Positions 19,361 through 28,625 of a DNA stretch of 64,000 nucleotides are shown piece by piece; the first letter of the stretch is position 1; each line of letters opens with the position of its first letter. The stretch is from NCBI GenBank assembly GCA_011742915.1, contig JAAQTN010000015.1, positions 36,315-100,314 on the forward strand, written 5' to 3'. The notes beneath the pieces were generated by a model that was given only the letters and a program-made list of their open reading frames with translations, did no database searches and was not told where the DNA came from. This DNA comes from Billgrantia desiderata (GTDB lineage: Bacteria; Pseudomonadota; Gammaproteobacteria; Pseudomonadales; Halomonadaceae). The position numbers and the translations under genes were made by a program.

Positions 19361-20572
19361 CTAGAGGTTGTCCATCAGCGCCTTGGTGCTGGTCAGGGCA
19401 TTCATGTAGCACCCGTGCAGCCGGTCGGCGGGCACTTCTTCGAGGGCTTCCTCGACCTGGCGTTCGTGGTTCTCGCACAGCACCAGCACGGCGCCGAGAG
19501 GTCCGCTGCGATACTTCAATGCATTGATGATCGATTCACCCAGGGGCAGGTGGTCGAGCAAGGTATTGCGATCCTCTTCGAGCAGGGCATCCATCATCGA
19601 GAACAGTCCGGTGGTGAAGGCATCCTCGGGATCGAGAGCGGGGAAGGGGGCCGCCAGATAGCGGCACATGAAGGCGCGGATCAGCGCCATGCGCAGCACG
19701 ATGCGGGACGAGGGCTGCAGGCTTGCCAGGGTCAGGGTCAGAATCAGCCGGCGCAGTTCGATCAACCCCAGGATCTGTACCGCGCGATGCAGATCGACCG
19801 CCTTGCCGCCACGGTTGAAATAGGAGGAGTTGGCGCGGCGCAGAATCGCCACATGCAGATGGGGCACCTGCACCACCAGCTCGTGCAGCCGGTTGAGGTC
19901 ACTGCTGTCTTCCTCGTAGAGCGCGCGAATCAGGCGAATCTGGGCGGCACGGTTGCCGTGGCGTCCTCGGGACGGCGAGGCAATGAAGCTGGGGCGTGCC
20001 AGATAGTCGCCGTCGTAGTAATCGCAGCCCATCATCTGGTACCGCTCCAGGGCTGCGCGGCTGTCGAGATTTTCGACCAGCAGCTTGATATTGCGAGCCG
20101 GGAGCTTTTCCAGCGTCTTTTCATCCAGTTCGTTGGGTGAGGTCAGCTGTATGATGTCACAGTGGCCGAGCAGCGCCTCGGGATCCTGCTTGAACAATCG
20201 AGAAGGCACGATGACCCGGTAGCCTCGCTCGCGAATGTCGTCCAGACGCCCGAGCAGCTCGTTATCCAGCGTACGGGCCTCGGCAACGCCAAGCGCCAGC
20301 CGCGGTGCCGGGGTGGGCAGCAGTTCGGGGCGATCGAGCCATTCCAGGGGTAGGTCGACGAACAGCGTCCTGTCGCCCAACAGTCCGGCATCGCCAAGCT
20401 CGTAGACGGCGCTGGCCAGAGCCCGGGCGGTAGCGGACATGAGATCCTCGACTTCATCCTCGGCGTCGCTGCGCCGGGTGTAGACGAGACGATCCGCCAC
20501 GTGATGGTGGCTGGCATCGTGAACCGGATGGAGAGCGATGGTGAAAGGCTCTGGACCCCTTTGCTCGGGCAT
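19361..20572 (-). CDS. EAL-HDOD domain signalling protein (degenerate EAL)
   Basis: A 403-residue two-domain protein. The N-terminal half follows the EAL fold but lacks the catalytic signature: the E-x-L-x-R segment is replaced by ADRLVYTRR and no DDFG motif is present, so c-di-GMP hydrolysis is unlikely. The C-terminal half is an HDOD domain (VPHLHVAILRRANSSYFNR, AVQILGLIELRRLILTLTL). This is the YuxH-like arrangement; the Vibrio relative CdgJ affects motility. I chose ATG 20572 because GGGAG lies 9 bases upstream, although the frame stays open farther. The location beside fliA suggests a role in motility control, which is inference. Confidence 0.88.
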   Translation of the reverse strand: MPEQRGPEPFTIALHPVHDASHHHVADRLVYTRRSDAEDEVEDLMSATARALASAVYELGDAGLLGDRTLFVDLPLEWLDRPELLPTPAPRLALGVAEARTLDNELLGRLDDIRERGYRVIVPSRLFKQDPEALLGHCDIIQLTSPNELDEKTLEKLPARNIKLLVENLDSRAALERYQMMGCDYYDGDYLARPSFIASPSRGRHGNRAAQIRLIRALYEEDSSDLNRLHELVVQVPHLHVAILRRANSSYFNRGGKAVDLHRAVQILGLIELRRLILTLTLASLQPSSRIVLRMALIRAFMCRYLAAPFPALDPEDAFTTGLFSMMDALLEEDRNTLLDHLPLGESIINALKYRSGPLGAVLVLCENHERQVEEALEEVPADRLHGCYMNALTSTKALMDNL

Positions 20573-20672
20573 GTGGCTTGGCTCCCTGCTGAGTGCTGCA
20601 ACACCCAGGTATGTTCTCATGTTTCCAGATATGACGGCGGCTCCGGACCTGCTTTTCCTACGCTTGCTGCTT

Positions 20673-21449
20673 CTACAATGCCTGGCGCAGCGCCGCGAGG
20701 CCCGGTTCGAGATCCGGTGCGAGGCTCTCGAGGGCGGGGCGTGCATGAAAGAAGCCCTGCTGCTTCGGAATGCCGTGACGCCCCAGCCACAGTGCCTCGT
20801 CGCGGGTCTCCACGCCCTCGGCAATCAGGTCGATACCGAGCTCCCCGGCGAGGCTGACGAGGGCTCTGAGAATCGCCTGTCGGCGAACGTCGTCATCGCA
20901 ACCCATCACCAGGGCGCGGTCTATCTTGAGCCGGTCCGGGTGCAGTATCGTCAACAGATCGAGATTGGCGAAGCCGTTGCCGAAGTCATCCAGGGCAGTG
21001 GTGAATCCCATGCTGCGATAGGCTTCGATGATGTTGCGCAAGTGCTCCTGGTCCTGCACCTTTTCGCTTTCGGTAACCTCGAACACCAACCGCTCCGTCG
21101 GCCACCCTACCTGCTGGGAAATGGCCAGCGTCGCCTGAATGCACGCCTGGGGTTCGTAAACGGCATTGGGCAGAAAATTGATCGACAGGCTCTCGCGCAT
21201 GCCGAGCCGGCTGGCAAGCTCGATGGCGCGGATGCGGCAGGCCTGATCGAAGCGGTAGAGCAGGCGGGGCGTCACCTTGGCCAGGATGCTGCCTGCAGAT
21301 TCGCCGGCGGGCCCTCTCACCAAAGCCTCGTAGGTGATGACCCTGGCCGAGGTCAGATCGACGATCGGTTGGAAGGCCATGGTGAAGTCGAAGGGCAGCT
21401 CGCCTTCGCAGCGCTCGCAGTGTCCCTCCTTCTCAACGCATCGATGCAT
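20673..21449 (-). CDS. EAL-domain cyclic-di-GMP phosphodiesterase
   Basis: A stand-alone EAL domain of 258 residues predicted to hydrolyse c-di-GMP. The catalytic set looks complete: ITYEALVRG, SINFLPN, VFEVTES, LDDFGNG, LKIDRA, AEGVET and QGFFHARP. The N terminus has a short Cys/His cluster (MHRCVEKEGHCERC) before FTMAFQPIVD, which could bind metal or sense redox state. ATG 21449 is preceded by AAGGAG; the frame extends upstream without a better site. It lies 100 bases upstream of the EAL-HDOD gene on the same strand, so an active enzyme and a probable non-catalytic partner may be co-expressed. Confidence 0.93.
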   Translation of the reverse strand: MHRCVEKEGHCERCEGELPFDFTMAFQPIVDLTSARVITYEALVRGPAGESAGSILAKVTPRLLYRFDQACRIRAIELASRLGMRESLSINFLPNAVYEPQACIQATLAISQQVGWPTERLVFEVTESEKVQDQEHLRNIIEAYRSMGFTTALDDFGNGFANLDLLTILHPDRLKIDRALVMGCDDDVRRQAILRALVSLAGELGIDLIAEGVETRDEALWLGRHGIPKQQGFFHARPALESLAPDLEPGLAALRQAL

Positions 21450-21636
21450 GGCAACTCCTTCCCGAGCCTGTTCGGTATCGTCTGCGTGTTTGGGCAGTGC
21501 AGTGCACTCACCGTCTCGTCGAACCGTCACCGGTCAAGCCCACCTGCCCATCCTATCGGCAGTGCTGGGGAGAACTTTAGCTGCTCAGGAAAAATTGATC
21601 TGTATCAATTGTTCATGGGCAATCCCGTTATCGAAC

Positions 21637-21663
21637 TAAAGCGCTCGCTATCGCTGCCGATAT
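21637..21663 (+). promoter_or_regulatory. Sigma-28 (FliA) promoter of pomAB
   Basis: TAAA (21637-21640), 15 bases, then GCCGATAT (21656-21663) fits the sigma-28 consensus TAAA-N15-GCCGATAA. It lies 40 bases before the pomA ATG in the divergent gap with the EAL gene. AGGAG at 21694-21698 is the ribosome site. Confidence 0.85.
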
Positions 21664-21703
21664 TTTTCGTTAGACTCGATGCCTGCGCATCTCAGGAGCC
21701 TGA

Positions 21704-22528
21704 ATGAATCCCTCGACCATCATCGGCATGTTTGCCAGCATCGTGCTGCTCGTCAGCGTCTTGTTCTTCACTGCCGAATCGCCCCAGAGCTTTCTCAACC
21801 TGCCGGGATTGGCCATCGTGCTGGCGGGCACCATGGCGGCCACCTTCATCAGCTACCCGCTCAAGGAGGTCGTCAGGGTGGTGCGCCTGGTGGGGCTGGT
21901 GTTTCGGCGCGAGAACACCTACATAAGGGACGACATCAAGGAACTGGTCGACATTTCGCGGCTGTGGTTCAAGGGCGACGTCAGGGCCGTCGAGGCAGCG
22001 CTGGAGAAGGCGCGCAATCCCTTCCTGCGCACCGGCATTCACCTGGTCATTGCCAACACCAAGGAAGAAGAGATCTTCGATCTGCTGCGCTGGCGCATTG
22101 CCCGGCTCAAGGCCCGCGAGCACGCCGAGGCGCAGATATTTCGCACCATGGCAACCTATGCGCCGGCATTCGGCATGATCGGCACCCTGGTTGGGTTGGT
22201 CAACATGCTCGAGGTGATGGAGTCCGGCGACCTGCACGTGATCGGGCCGCGTATGGCCGTGGCCTTGCTGACGACCTTCTACGGCATCCTGCTGGCCAAC
22301 CTGGTGTTCAAGCCGATCGCCGTGAAGCTGGAGCGCCGCACCGAAGAGCGCCTGATCGCCATGAACATGGTACTCGAGGGCATCTCGCTCATCACCAAGC
22401 GGCGTCTGCCGTCGTTCATCGAGGAGACCCTCAACTCCTTTGTGGCCAACTATCACGACGAGATCCGCGATCCCAGCGTGGCCAAGCGCGACGTTATCGA
22501 CGATCAGGTGCAGAATGCTCGATCGTAG
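21704..22528 (+). CDS. pomA: Flagellar stator subunit, PomA/MotA type
   Basis: Ion-channel subunit of the flagellar stator in the inner membrane. The 274-residue product has four membrane helices (about 5-22, 33-50, and two in the stretches TYAPAFGMIGTLVGLVNML and MAVALLTTFYGILLANLVF) with the conserved prolines of the MotA/PomA family. The cytoplasmic loop carries the charged stretch that contacts FliG. The compact size and sequence style are closer to sodium-type PomA than to MotA, which would suit a halophile; the ion is inferred. Transcribed from a sigma-28 promoter and overlapping pomB by 14 bases. Confidence 0.9.
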   Translation: MNPSTIIGMFASIVLLVSVLFFTAESPQSFLNLPGLAIVLAGTMAATFISYPLKEVVRVVRLVGLVFRRENTYIRDDIKELVDISRLWFKGDVRAVEAALEKARNPFLRTGIHLVIANTKEEEIFDLLRWRIARLKAREHAEAQIFRTMATYAPAFGMIGTLVGLVNMLEVMESGDLHVIGPRMAVALLTTFYGILLANLVFKPIAVKLERRTEERLIAMNMVLEGISLITKRRLPSFIEETLNSFVANYHDEIRDPSVAKRDVIDDQVQNARS

Positions 22529-23201
22529 CACCCGCAACGTGCTGCATCCCCCGCCCACCGGCGAAGGGGATGAAGAGAGCTGGCTGGTCAGCTACCTGGA
22601 CGTATTGACGCTGCTGATCACTCTGTTCGTGCTGCTGCTCTCGCTGGCCGGGAACGGCCTGGCCGTGCAGGGCAGTCGTCATGGCGGCGAGGTGGCCACG
22701 GCGATCACGCCCCAGGCCGAGGCGGCGGCACGCATGGTGGCGGGAGCGGGGCTCAAGCCACAGCATGAGGGATTGCAGCCACGCTTGCCGAGCCTGAACA
22801 TCGAAGGCGTCAGCGTCGCCGAAGGGCAGCGCGGCATTACCCTGCGTATCGATGACAACCTGCTGTTCAGCAGCGGCCAGGCCACCCTGACGGCACAGGG
22901 GCGCGAGGTCCTCAGCGGCTTGCGCGAAACGCTGGAAAGATTCGACGGGGACATCTCGGTCGAGGGACATACCGACGACATTCCCATCGCCACCGCCCAG
23001 TTTCCCTCCAACTGGGAGCTCTCTTCAGCACGTGCGATCGCCGTGCTGCGCTATCTCTCCGAGCTCGGGGTGCCCACCCAGCGGCTGAGAGCGGTGGGCT
23101 ATGCCGACACACGTCCCATGGAGAGCAACGACTCCATCCAGGGGCGTGCCGCCAACCGGCGCGTCGAGCTGCTGTTGCATCAGGAACTGAGGGATAGCTA
23201 G
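22515..23201 (+). CDS. pomB: Flagellar stator subunit, PomB/MotB type
   Basis: Partner of the preceding stator subunit, anchoring it to peptidoglycan. The 228-residue product has one N-terminal membrane helix with the ion-carrying Asp29 (SYLDVLTLLITLFVLLLSL), a short linker and an OmpA-like domain (VEGHTDDIPI, WELSSARAIAVLRYL, RAANRRVELLL). ATG 22515 lies inside the end of pomA and follows CAGGTG, so the pair is translationally coupled. The frame is open upstream but that part lies within pomA and reads as shadow sequence. The stop forms part of a terminator hairpin shared with argF. Confidence 0.93.
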   Translation: MLDRSTRNVLHPPPTGEGDEESWLVSYLDVLTLLITLFVLLLSLAGNGLAVQGSRHGGEVATAITPQAEAAARMVAGAGLKPQHEGLQPRLPSLNIEGVSVAEGQRGITLRIDDNLLFSSGQATLTAQGREVLSGLRETLERFDGDISVEGHTDDIPIATAQFPSNWELSSARAIAVLRYLSELGVPTQRLRAVGYADTRPMESNDSIQGRAANRRVELLLHQELRDS

Positions 23202-23218
23202 GGGGCATCGAGCCCCCT
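23200..23218. terminator. Bidirectional hairpin between pomB and argF
   Basis: AGGGGGC and GCCCCCT pair as a 7-bp GC-rich stem with the loop ATCGA. The hairpin touches both stop codons (TAG 23199-23201 of pomB and TGA of argF on the minus strand) and fills the whole 16-base gap between the convergent genes. There is no T run, so it may act as a stop for both transcripts or just insulate them. Confidence 0.65.
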
Positions 23219-24138
23219 CAGTGATCGACCCGACCCAACAGCAGGAATTCGATCAGTGCCTTCTGGGCATGCAGGCGGTTGCCGGCTTCCTGCCAGACCA
23301 CGGCGCGCGGATCGTCGAGCAGCGTCTCGCTGATCTCCTCACCGCGATGGGCCGGCAAACAGTGCAGGAAGAGCACATCCGGCTTGGCCAGGTCGAGCAG
23401 CGCCTCGCTGACCTGGAAGCCGGCGAAGTCGGCTTCACGCTTGGCCTGTTCCTCTTCCTGGCCCATCGAGGCCCACACGTCGGTGGTGACCAGGTCGGCA
23501 CCGGCCACGGCTGCGGCAGGGTCGCGCAACAGAGTGACCCGGTCGCCGGCGGCAGCGAGAATGTCCTGGCGCGGCTCGTAGCCCTCGGGGCAGCATATCC
23601 GCAGCTGGAAGTCGAACTGCCGCGCGGCATTGATCCACGAGTGGCACATGTTGTTGCCGTCGCCGATCCATACCGCCGTGCGGCCGCGTACGCTGCCGCG
23701 CAGTTCGGTCCAGGTCATCACGTCGGCCAGCAGCTGGCAGGGGTGGTAATCGTCGGAGAGCGCATTGATCACCGGTACCGAGCTTGCCGCGGCATAGGTC
23801 TCGAGGCCGGCATGGGAGAAGGTGCGAATCATGACGATGTCGACCATCTCCGCGAGCACCCTGGCCGTGTCCTCGATCGGCTCGCCGCGACCGAGCTGAG
23901 TGTCGCGCGGCGAGAGGAACAGCGCGTGGCCACCGAAGTGCGCCATGGCGGTTTCGAACGAGACCCGGGTGCGCGTCGACGACTTCTCGAAAATCATCGC
24001 CAGCGTGCGATTGGTGAACGGCGCGTAGACAGGCCCTTGTGCGCGCAGGCGATTCTTGATCGTGATGGCGCGCTGGATCAGGTAGTGCAGCTCGTCGGGA
24101 CTCAGGTCCAACAGGGTCAGGAAATGGCGTGTCGCCAT
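23218..24138 (-). CDS. argF: Ornithine carbamoyltransferase
   Basis: Cytoplasmic enzyme of arginine synthesis that makes citrulline from ornithine and carbamoyl phosphate. The 306-residue product shows the carbamoyl-phosphate loop [12 protein letters not shown], the [11 protein letters not shown] segment, and the ornithine-binding [14 protein letters not shown] 24138 ([13 protein letters not shown]) has GGAGAGA upstream and gives the normal family length; the longer open frame is shadow. argG for the next step lies 2.3 kb away, in the other orientation. No recognisable ARG box was found in the 165-base divergent gap with grxD. Confidence 0.97.
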   Translation of the reverse strand: MATRHFLTLLDLSPDELHYLIQRAITIKNRLRAQGPVYAPFTNRTLAMIFEKSSTRTRVSFETAMAHFGGHALFLSPRDTQLGRGEPIEDTARVLAEMVDIVMIRTFSHAGLETYAAASSVPVINALSDDYHPCQLLADVMTWTELRGSVRGRTAVWIGDGNNMCHSWINAARQFDFQLRICCPEGYEPRQDILAAAGDRVTLLRDPAAAVAGADLVTTDVWASMGQEEEQAKREADFAGFQVSEALLDLAKPDVLFLHCLPAHRGEEISETLLDDPRAVVWQEAGNRLHAQKALIEFLLLGRVDH

Positions 24139-24236
24139 GGCGATCTCTCCGCGCGAAAAAACCACCATCCTATCCAGCCTGCGGGGGATGCGCAATTCGC
24201 CCGTCGTCAGTAGAATGGAGCCATGAGCAAGAGGTT

Positions 24237-24249
24237 GAGTGCTGCACTC
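24237..24249. promoter_or_regulatory. Palindrome in the argF-grxD divergent gap
   Basis: GAGTGC-T-GCACTC is a perfect 13-base palindrome 55 bases before the grxD ATG. Its place between divergent start codons fits an operator, but I cannot name the regulator. It could be chance. Confidence 0.35.
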
Positions 24250-24303
24250 GGGTATTTCCCACCCAGCATTCTCGGCCACCATATCTTCCAACAGGGAGCG
24301 CAC

Positions 24304-24654
24304 ATGAGCACTACCATCGAGAACATTCAGCGCCAGATCAGCGAAAACCCCATCCTGATCTACATGAAGGGCACGCCCCAACTGCCGCAGTGCGGCTTTT
24401 CCGCCCAGACCGTGCAGGCTCTGATGTCCTGTGGCGAGCGCTTCGCCTTCGTCAACGTGCTGGACAACCCCGACATTCGCGCCGAGCTGCCCAAGTATGC
24501 CAACTGGCCGACCTTCCCCCAACTGTGGGTCGAGGGCGAACTGGTGGGCGGCTGCGACATCGTCACCGAGATGTATCAAAGCGGCGAGCTGGAAAAGCTG
24601 ATCAAGGACGCGGCGGCCCGGGCCAACGCCAACGAGGAAGGCGGCAACGCCTGA
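24304..24654 (+). CDS. grxD: Monothiol glutaredoxin Grx4 (GrxD)
   Basis: A CGFS-type monothiol glutaredoxin that carries [2Fe-2S] clusters, partnering BolA and iron-sulfur assembly in the cytoplasm. The 116-residue product has [17 protein letters not shown] with the cluster-ligand Cys, the [16 protein letters not shown] glutathione-binding stretch and GGCDI. I chose ATG 24304, preceded by GGGAGCGCAC; the frame opens earlier at 24223 but that adds residues not found in the family. A strong hairpin terminator follows. Confidence 0.96.
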   Translation: MSTTIENIQRQISENPILIYMKGTPQLPQCGFSAQTVQALMSCGERFAFVNVLDNPDIRAELPKYANWPTFPQLWVEGELVGGCDIVTEMYQSGELEKLIKDAAARANANEEGGNA

Positions 24655-24671
24655 TCCCGTTTTCCAGGGCA

Positions 24672-24709
24672 CGACAAGGCCCACGAGCTTCGGCTCGTGG
24701 GCCTTGTCG
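24672..24709 (+). terminator. Strong hairpin terminator after grxD
   Basis: Perfect 17-base inverted repeat (left arm 24672-24688, right arm 24693-24709) closed by a TTCG tetraloop on a C-G pair, the very stable cUUCGg fold. It starts 18 bases after the grxD stop. There is no clear T run after it. The stretch 24710-24902 before hpf holds no gene that I can see. Confidence 0.85.
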
Positions 24710-24902
24710 CTATTGGGCAGGTGCTTGTTCGCTTACTTCGAGTTACCAAAACCCAGAGCAGAGTCGATTGAAATCCTTCGGCCCCACTACCACGCTGAAC
24801 GGGACAAGGCCCGAAATGGATTCAGGCAGCAGGTGGCTTCGAACGCAAGGCGAACAGCGCCGGGTCTGCGTTCGCCGCCTCCTGAAACGACAGGGAGGAA
24901 GC

Positions 24903-25541
24903 ATGCAAACGCCATTGGAAATCACCTACCAGCATGTCACGCGCTCGGCGTGGATCGATGAGTACGTGCGCTCTCGCGTGGCCAAGCTCGAACACTTCAG
25001 CAAGGACATCGTCTCCTGTCGCGTCACCATCGAGCAGACCCAGAATCCTCACAAGACCGGCAATCCCTACCGGGCGCTTGTCGAGGTGGTCTTGCCGGCC
25101 AAGGGCGAGCTCGTGGCCGAGAAGAGCGACAAGGTGACCGACCCCCAGGTCCAGCTTCGCCCTATCATTCGCAACGCCTTCGAAGCGATGGAGAAGCAGC
25201 TCAAGAAGCAGACCGCCAAGCGTGACGGCAAGGTCAAGCAGCACAACGACGAGCCGCTGCCACCGGTGGCGACGGTAGTACGCATGTTCGAGAAGGATGG
25301 CTACGGTTTTCTCAAGAGCGTCAGCGGCCAGGAATATTACTTTCACCGCAATGCAGTGCTGCACGGCGACTTCGACCGGCTGACCGTGGGCACCCGAGTA
25401 CGTTTCGAGCCCAACGAAGGCGACGAGGGGCTACAAGCCAGCTCCATACAGATCATCGACAAGCCCGGCGTGGGCGGCTCGGCGGATGGTGAGGATGACC
25501 TCGACATGCCCGCCGGCTGGGAGCAGGAGCCCCGTCACTGA
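24903..25541 (+). CDS. HPF/RaiA-type ribosome-associated protein fused to a cold-shock domain
   Basis: The 212-residue protein joins two domains. Residues about 1-105 match the S30AE/HPF fold that blocks the ribosomal decoding region in resting cells (MQTPLEITYQHVTRS, YVRSRVAKLEHFSKDI, RALVEVVLPAKGELV). Residues about 122-190 are a cold-shock-like OB domain (ATVVRMFEKDGYGFLKS, YYFHRNAVL, VRFEPNEGDEGLQASSIQII), a fold that binds single-stranded nucleic acid. Short HPF proteins stop after domain one. GGGAGGAAGC precedes the ATG. Inference: a hibernation factor with an RNA-binding arm. Confidence 0.9.
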   Translation: MQTPLEITYQHVTRSAWIDEYVRSRVAKLEHFSKDIVSCRVTIEQTQNPHKTGNPYRALVEVVLPAKGELVAEKSDKVTDPQVQLRPIIRNAFEAMEKQLKKQTAKRDGKVKQHNDEPLPPVATVVRMFEKDGYGFLKSVSGQEYYFHRNAVLHGDFDRLTVGTRVRFEPNEGDEGLQASSIQIIDKPGVGGSADGEDDLDMPAGWEQEPRH

Positions 25542-25573
25542 GAGTCCTGTAGCACCGAGAGCCCTGTAGCAGG
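25540..25573. repeat. 17-bp tandem duplication after hpf
   Basis: Two head-to-tail units, GAGAGTCCTGTAGCACC and GAGAGCCCTGTAGCAGG, start at the stop codon of the HPF-like gene and end 2 bases before the rnt stop. The unit resembles the 17-base repeat at 50553-50603 in period and in the GAGAGT core. Confidence 0.7.
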
Positions 25574-25575
25574 CG

Positions 25576-26241
25576 TCAGAGCTCCTCGAGACCCTGCTCA
25601 CGCTGCGCCAGCGCCCAGCCGCCCAGGTCCTTGTAGCGGTTGACGATGGCGCAGAACAGCTCGGCGGTACGCTCGGTGTCGTAGCGTGCCGAGTGCGCTT
25701 CCTGGTTGTCGAAGGGGATGCCCGCCGCACGACAGGCTCGGGCCAGAACCGTCTGGCCGTAGACCAGTCCCGAGAGGCTGGCGGTGTCGAAGCTGGAGAA
25801 AGGGTGGAAGGGGTTGCGCTTGATGCCACAGCGGTTGACCGCGGCATTGAGGAAGCCGTGGTCGAAGGCGGCGTTGTGGCCCACCAGCACGGCGCGGGTG
25901 CAGCCGTGGGACTTGATCGCCTTGCGTACCGGGCGAAAGATCTCGCCCAGTGCCTCGGCCTCGGAAAGTGCGATCTTCTGGCGCAGCGGGTCGTCGAGCT
26001 TGATGCCGGTGAAATCGAGCGCCGACTGTTCCACGTTGGCACCGGAGAAAGGCTGCACATGGTAGGCGTAGGTAGCGTCGGGCATCAGGTTGCCTTCCGG
26101 ATCCATCGTCAGCGTCACCGCGGCGATCTCGAGAATGGCGTCGCGTTCGGCGTTGAAACCGCCGGTTTCCAGGTCGACCACTACCGGCAGGAAACTGCGA
26201 AACCGCTGGGCCATCAACTCGCGGGTGATCGCCTCGCTCAT
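25576..26241 (-). CDS. rnt: Ribonuclease T
   Basis: RNase T trims the 3' ends of tRNA and other stable RNAs and belongs to the DEDDh exonucleases. The 221-residue product has [11 protein letters not shown] (first Asp/Glu), [15 protein letters not shown] (second Asp), and [13 protein letters not shown] with the catalytic His and last Asp. ATG 26241 ([17 protein letters not shown]) has GAGGAGAGGCGC before it; upstream residues in the open frame are not part of the family. Its gap with argG is divergent and about 200 bases long. Confidence 0.96.
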   Translation of the reverse strand: MSEAITRELMAQRFRSFLPVVVDLETGGFNAERDAILEIAAVTLTMDPEGNLMPDATYAYHVQPFSGANVEQSALDFTGIKLDDPLRQKIALSEAEALGEIFRPVRKAIKSHGCTRAVLVGHNAAFDHGFLNAAVNRCGIKRNPFHPFSSFDTASLSGLVYGQTVLARACRAAGIPFDNQEAHSARYDTERTAELFCAIVNRYKDLGGWALAQREQGLEEL

Positions 26242-26399
26242 GCGCCTCTCCTCATCACTTCCCTCTCGCTGCCTGTCGCTGTCGTCGTGTCGTCTCGGTG
26301 TTGGTCCGCCGTGACCAGTCCGTCGCGTTATGGACGAAAAGTCTATCAGCTTGGCTGCGATACGTCCTGTCGCCGGTATTCGCCGGCCGGCAGCCACGC

Positions 26400-26405
26400 T
26401 ATACT
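26400..26405 (+). promoter_or_regulatory. Candidate -10 element for argG
   Basis: TATACT at 26400-26405 is a near-consensus -10 hexamer 37 bases before the argG ATG. The -35 at 17 bases upstream is poor, so an activator or extended contacts would be needed. No ARG box is evident. Confidence 0.35.
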
Positions 26406-26442
26406 GCTCGCTCTGTGACGTTTACCTGAGAGGAGCCCCCGA

Positions 26443-27660
<1,218 letters not shown>

Positions 27661-27663
<3 letters not shown>

Positions 27664-27872
27664 GGAAACGCTGATTTATTGCTGCGCTCGATATCTTGGC
27701 CGCCAGCGGTGCTCGAAATCCTCACCTAGTACCGCATAGGCTCCGGTTGACTCGCAGCCTTCGGCTTCTCGCCCTTCGGGGCCAGCCTATGGCTGTTTGT
27801 CGCTTCGCTCGGTACTGTGCTCCGGTGGCGGCCAACCTCTCTTCGCTCGCGACATAAATCAGACGTTCCCTG
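27661..27872. mobile_element. MITE-like element A, downstream of argG
   Basis: About 212 bases with imperfect terminal inverted repeats: left end TAAGGAAACGCTGATTTATT, right end (reverse complement) CAGGGAACGTCTGATTTATG. It encodes no protein. The inner block 27741-27825 recurs inverted at 28430-28514 in element B with only a few mismatches. It contains short hairpins (CCTTCGG, GCCCTTCGGGGC) and may serve as terminator for argG. No transposase is linked, so it would be a non-autonomous element; the parent family is unknown to me. Confidence 0.7.
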
Positions 27873-27935
27873 ATGAATGTCGGCGCCGGCCAATGGCCGG
27901 CGCTCTCGTTTGAAAAGTACGTGAGGGTGATAACA

Positions 27936-28235
27936 ATGCTGAAGAAACTCTTGGGTGGACTGTTCGGCAGCGGTGAGGCCAAGTCGGGCACGGCCAGGGC
28001 CGCCGAGCCAGTGGAGTACAACGGCTACCAGATCGTCTCGGAGCCGGTCGAGCAGGGCGGCCAGTACCGCGTCAGCGGCTGGATTCGCAAGCCCGGTGCC
28101 GACGGCGAGGTACTCGAGCATCGCTTCGAGCGCTCCGACCTGGTACCGGGTCGCGAGGCCTGCGACCAGCTGATGGTGAGCAAGGCGCAGCGCTACATCG
28201 ATCAGGTCGGCGACGGCATGTTCGAGCCGCGCTGA
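27936..28235 (+). CDS. Small HlyU-family-like protein
   Basis: A 99-residue protein resembling the HlyU domain family (the small protein family, not the ArsR-type HlyU of Vibrio cholerae): VEYNGYQIVSEPVEQGGQYR, SGWIRKP, EHRFERSDL and KAQRYIDQVGDGMF. The N-terminal 15 residues (MLKKLLGGLFGSG) look like an amphipathic or membrane-seeking helix. I chose ATG 27936 because GTGAGGGTGATAACA precedes it; the frame is open to 27873. The gene is bracketed by two MITE-like repeats in opposite orientation. Its role is unknown; members are often called transcriptional activators without a visible DNA-binding motif. Confidence 0.75.
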   Translation: MLKKLLGGLFGSGEAKSGTARAAEPVEYNGYQIVSEPVEQGGQYRVSGWIRKPGADGEVLEHRFERSDLVPGREACDQLMVSKAQRYIDQVGDGMFEPR

Positions 28236-28329
28236 GCGCCGGTCGTAGCGGAGGATTCGCGCCGCTTCCTCATCCCTTGGCCCAAGTGCCGGACCTGGCG
28301 CGTGTCGATACACTACTCCTAACGCATAT

Positions 28330-28613
28330 TAGCGAAACGCTGAACAAATCGCCGAGCGAGATGAAGCGGCTAGGTTCGTTCCCGACGAACCAACGCACTT
28401 CCCACATCCCTGTGGGTCGCAAGGCGCACGGAGCACAGTGCCGAGCGAAGCGACAAACAGCCGTAGGCTGGCCCCGAAGGGGCGAGAAGCCGAAGGCTTC
28501 GAGTCAACCGGAGCATATGGGGTATATGTGAGGATTCCGACGGTCCGACGCTTCGGCACCGCGCAACGCAGTGATTCGCTCGCGCAGGCATTTTGTTCAG
28601 TGTTTCCTTAGCG
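28330..28613. mobile_element. MITE-like element B, upstream of the DUF294 gene
   Basis: About 284 bases with imperfect terminal repeats: left TAGCGAAACGCTGAACAAAT, right (reverse complement) TAAGGAAACACTGAACAAAA. The block 28430-28535 is the inverted copy of element A's core (27716-27825). Its outer end also matches the outer end of element A (TAAGGAAACRCTGA), so the pair forms a symmetrical bracket. A hairpin CCCACA-TCCC-TGTGGG lies at about 28401-28416. The right end sits 12 bases before the next start codon. Confidence 0.7.
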
Positions 28614-28625
28614 ATGGGAGACGGT

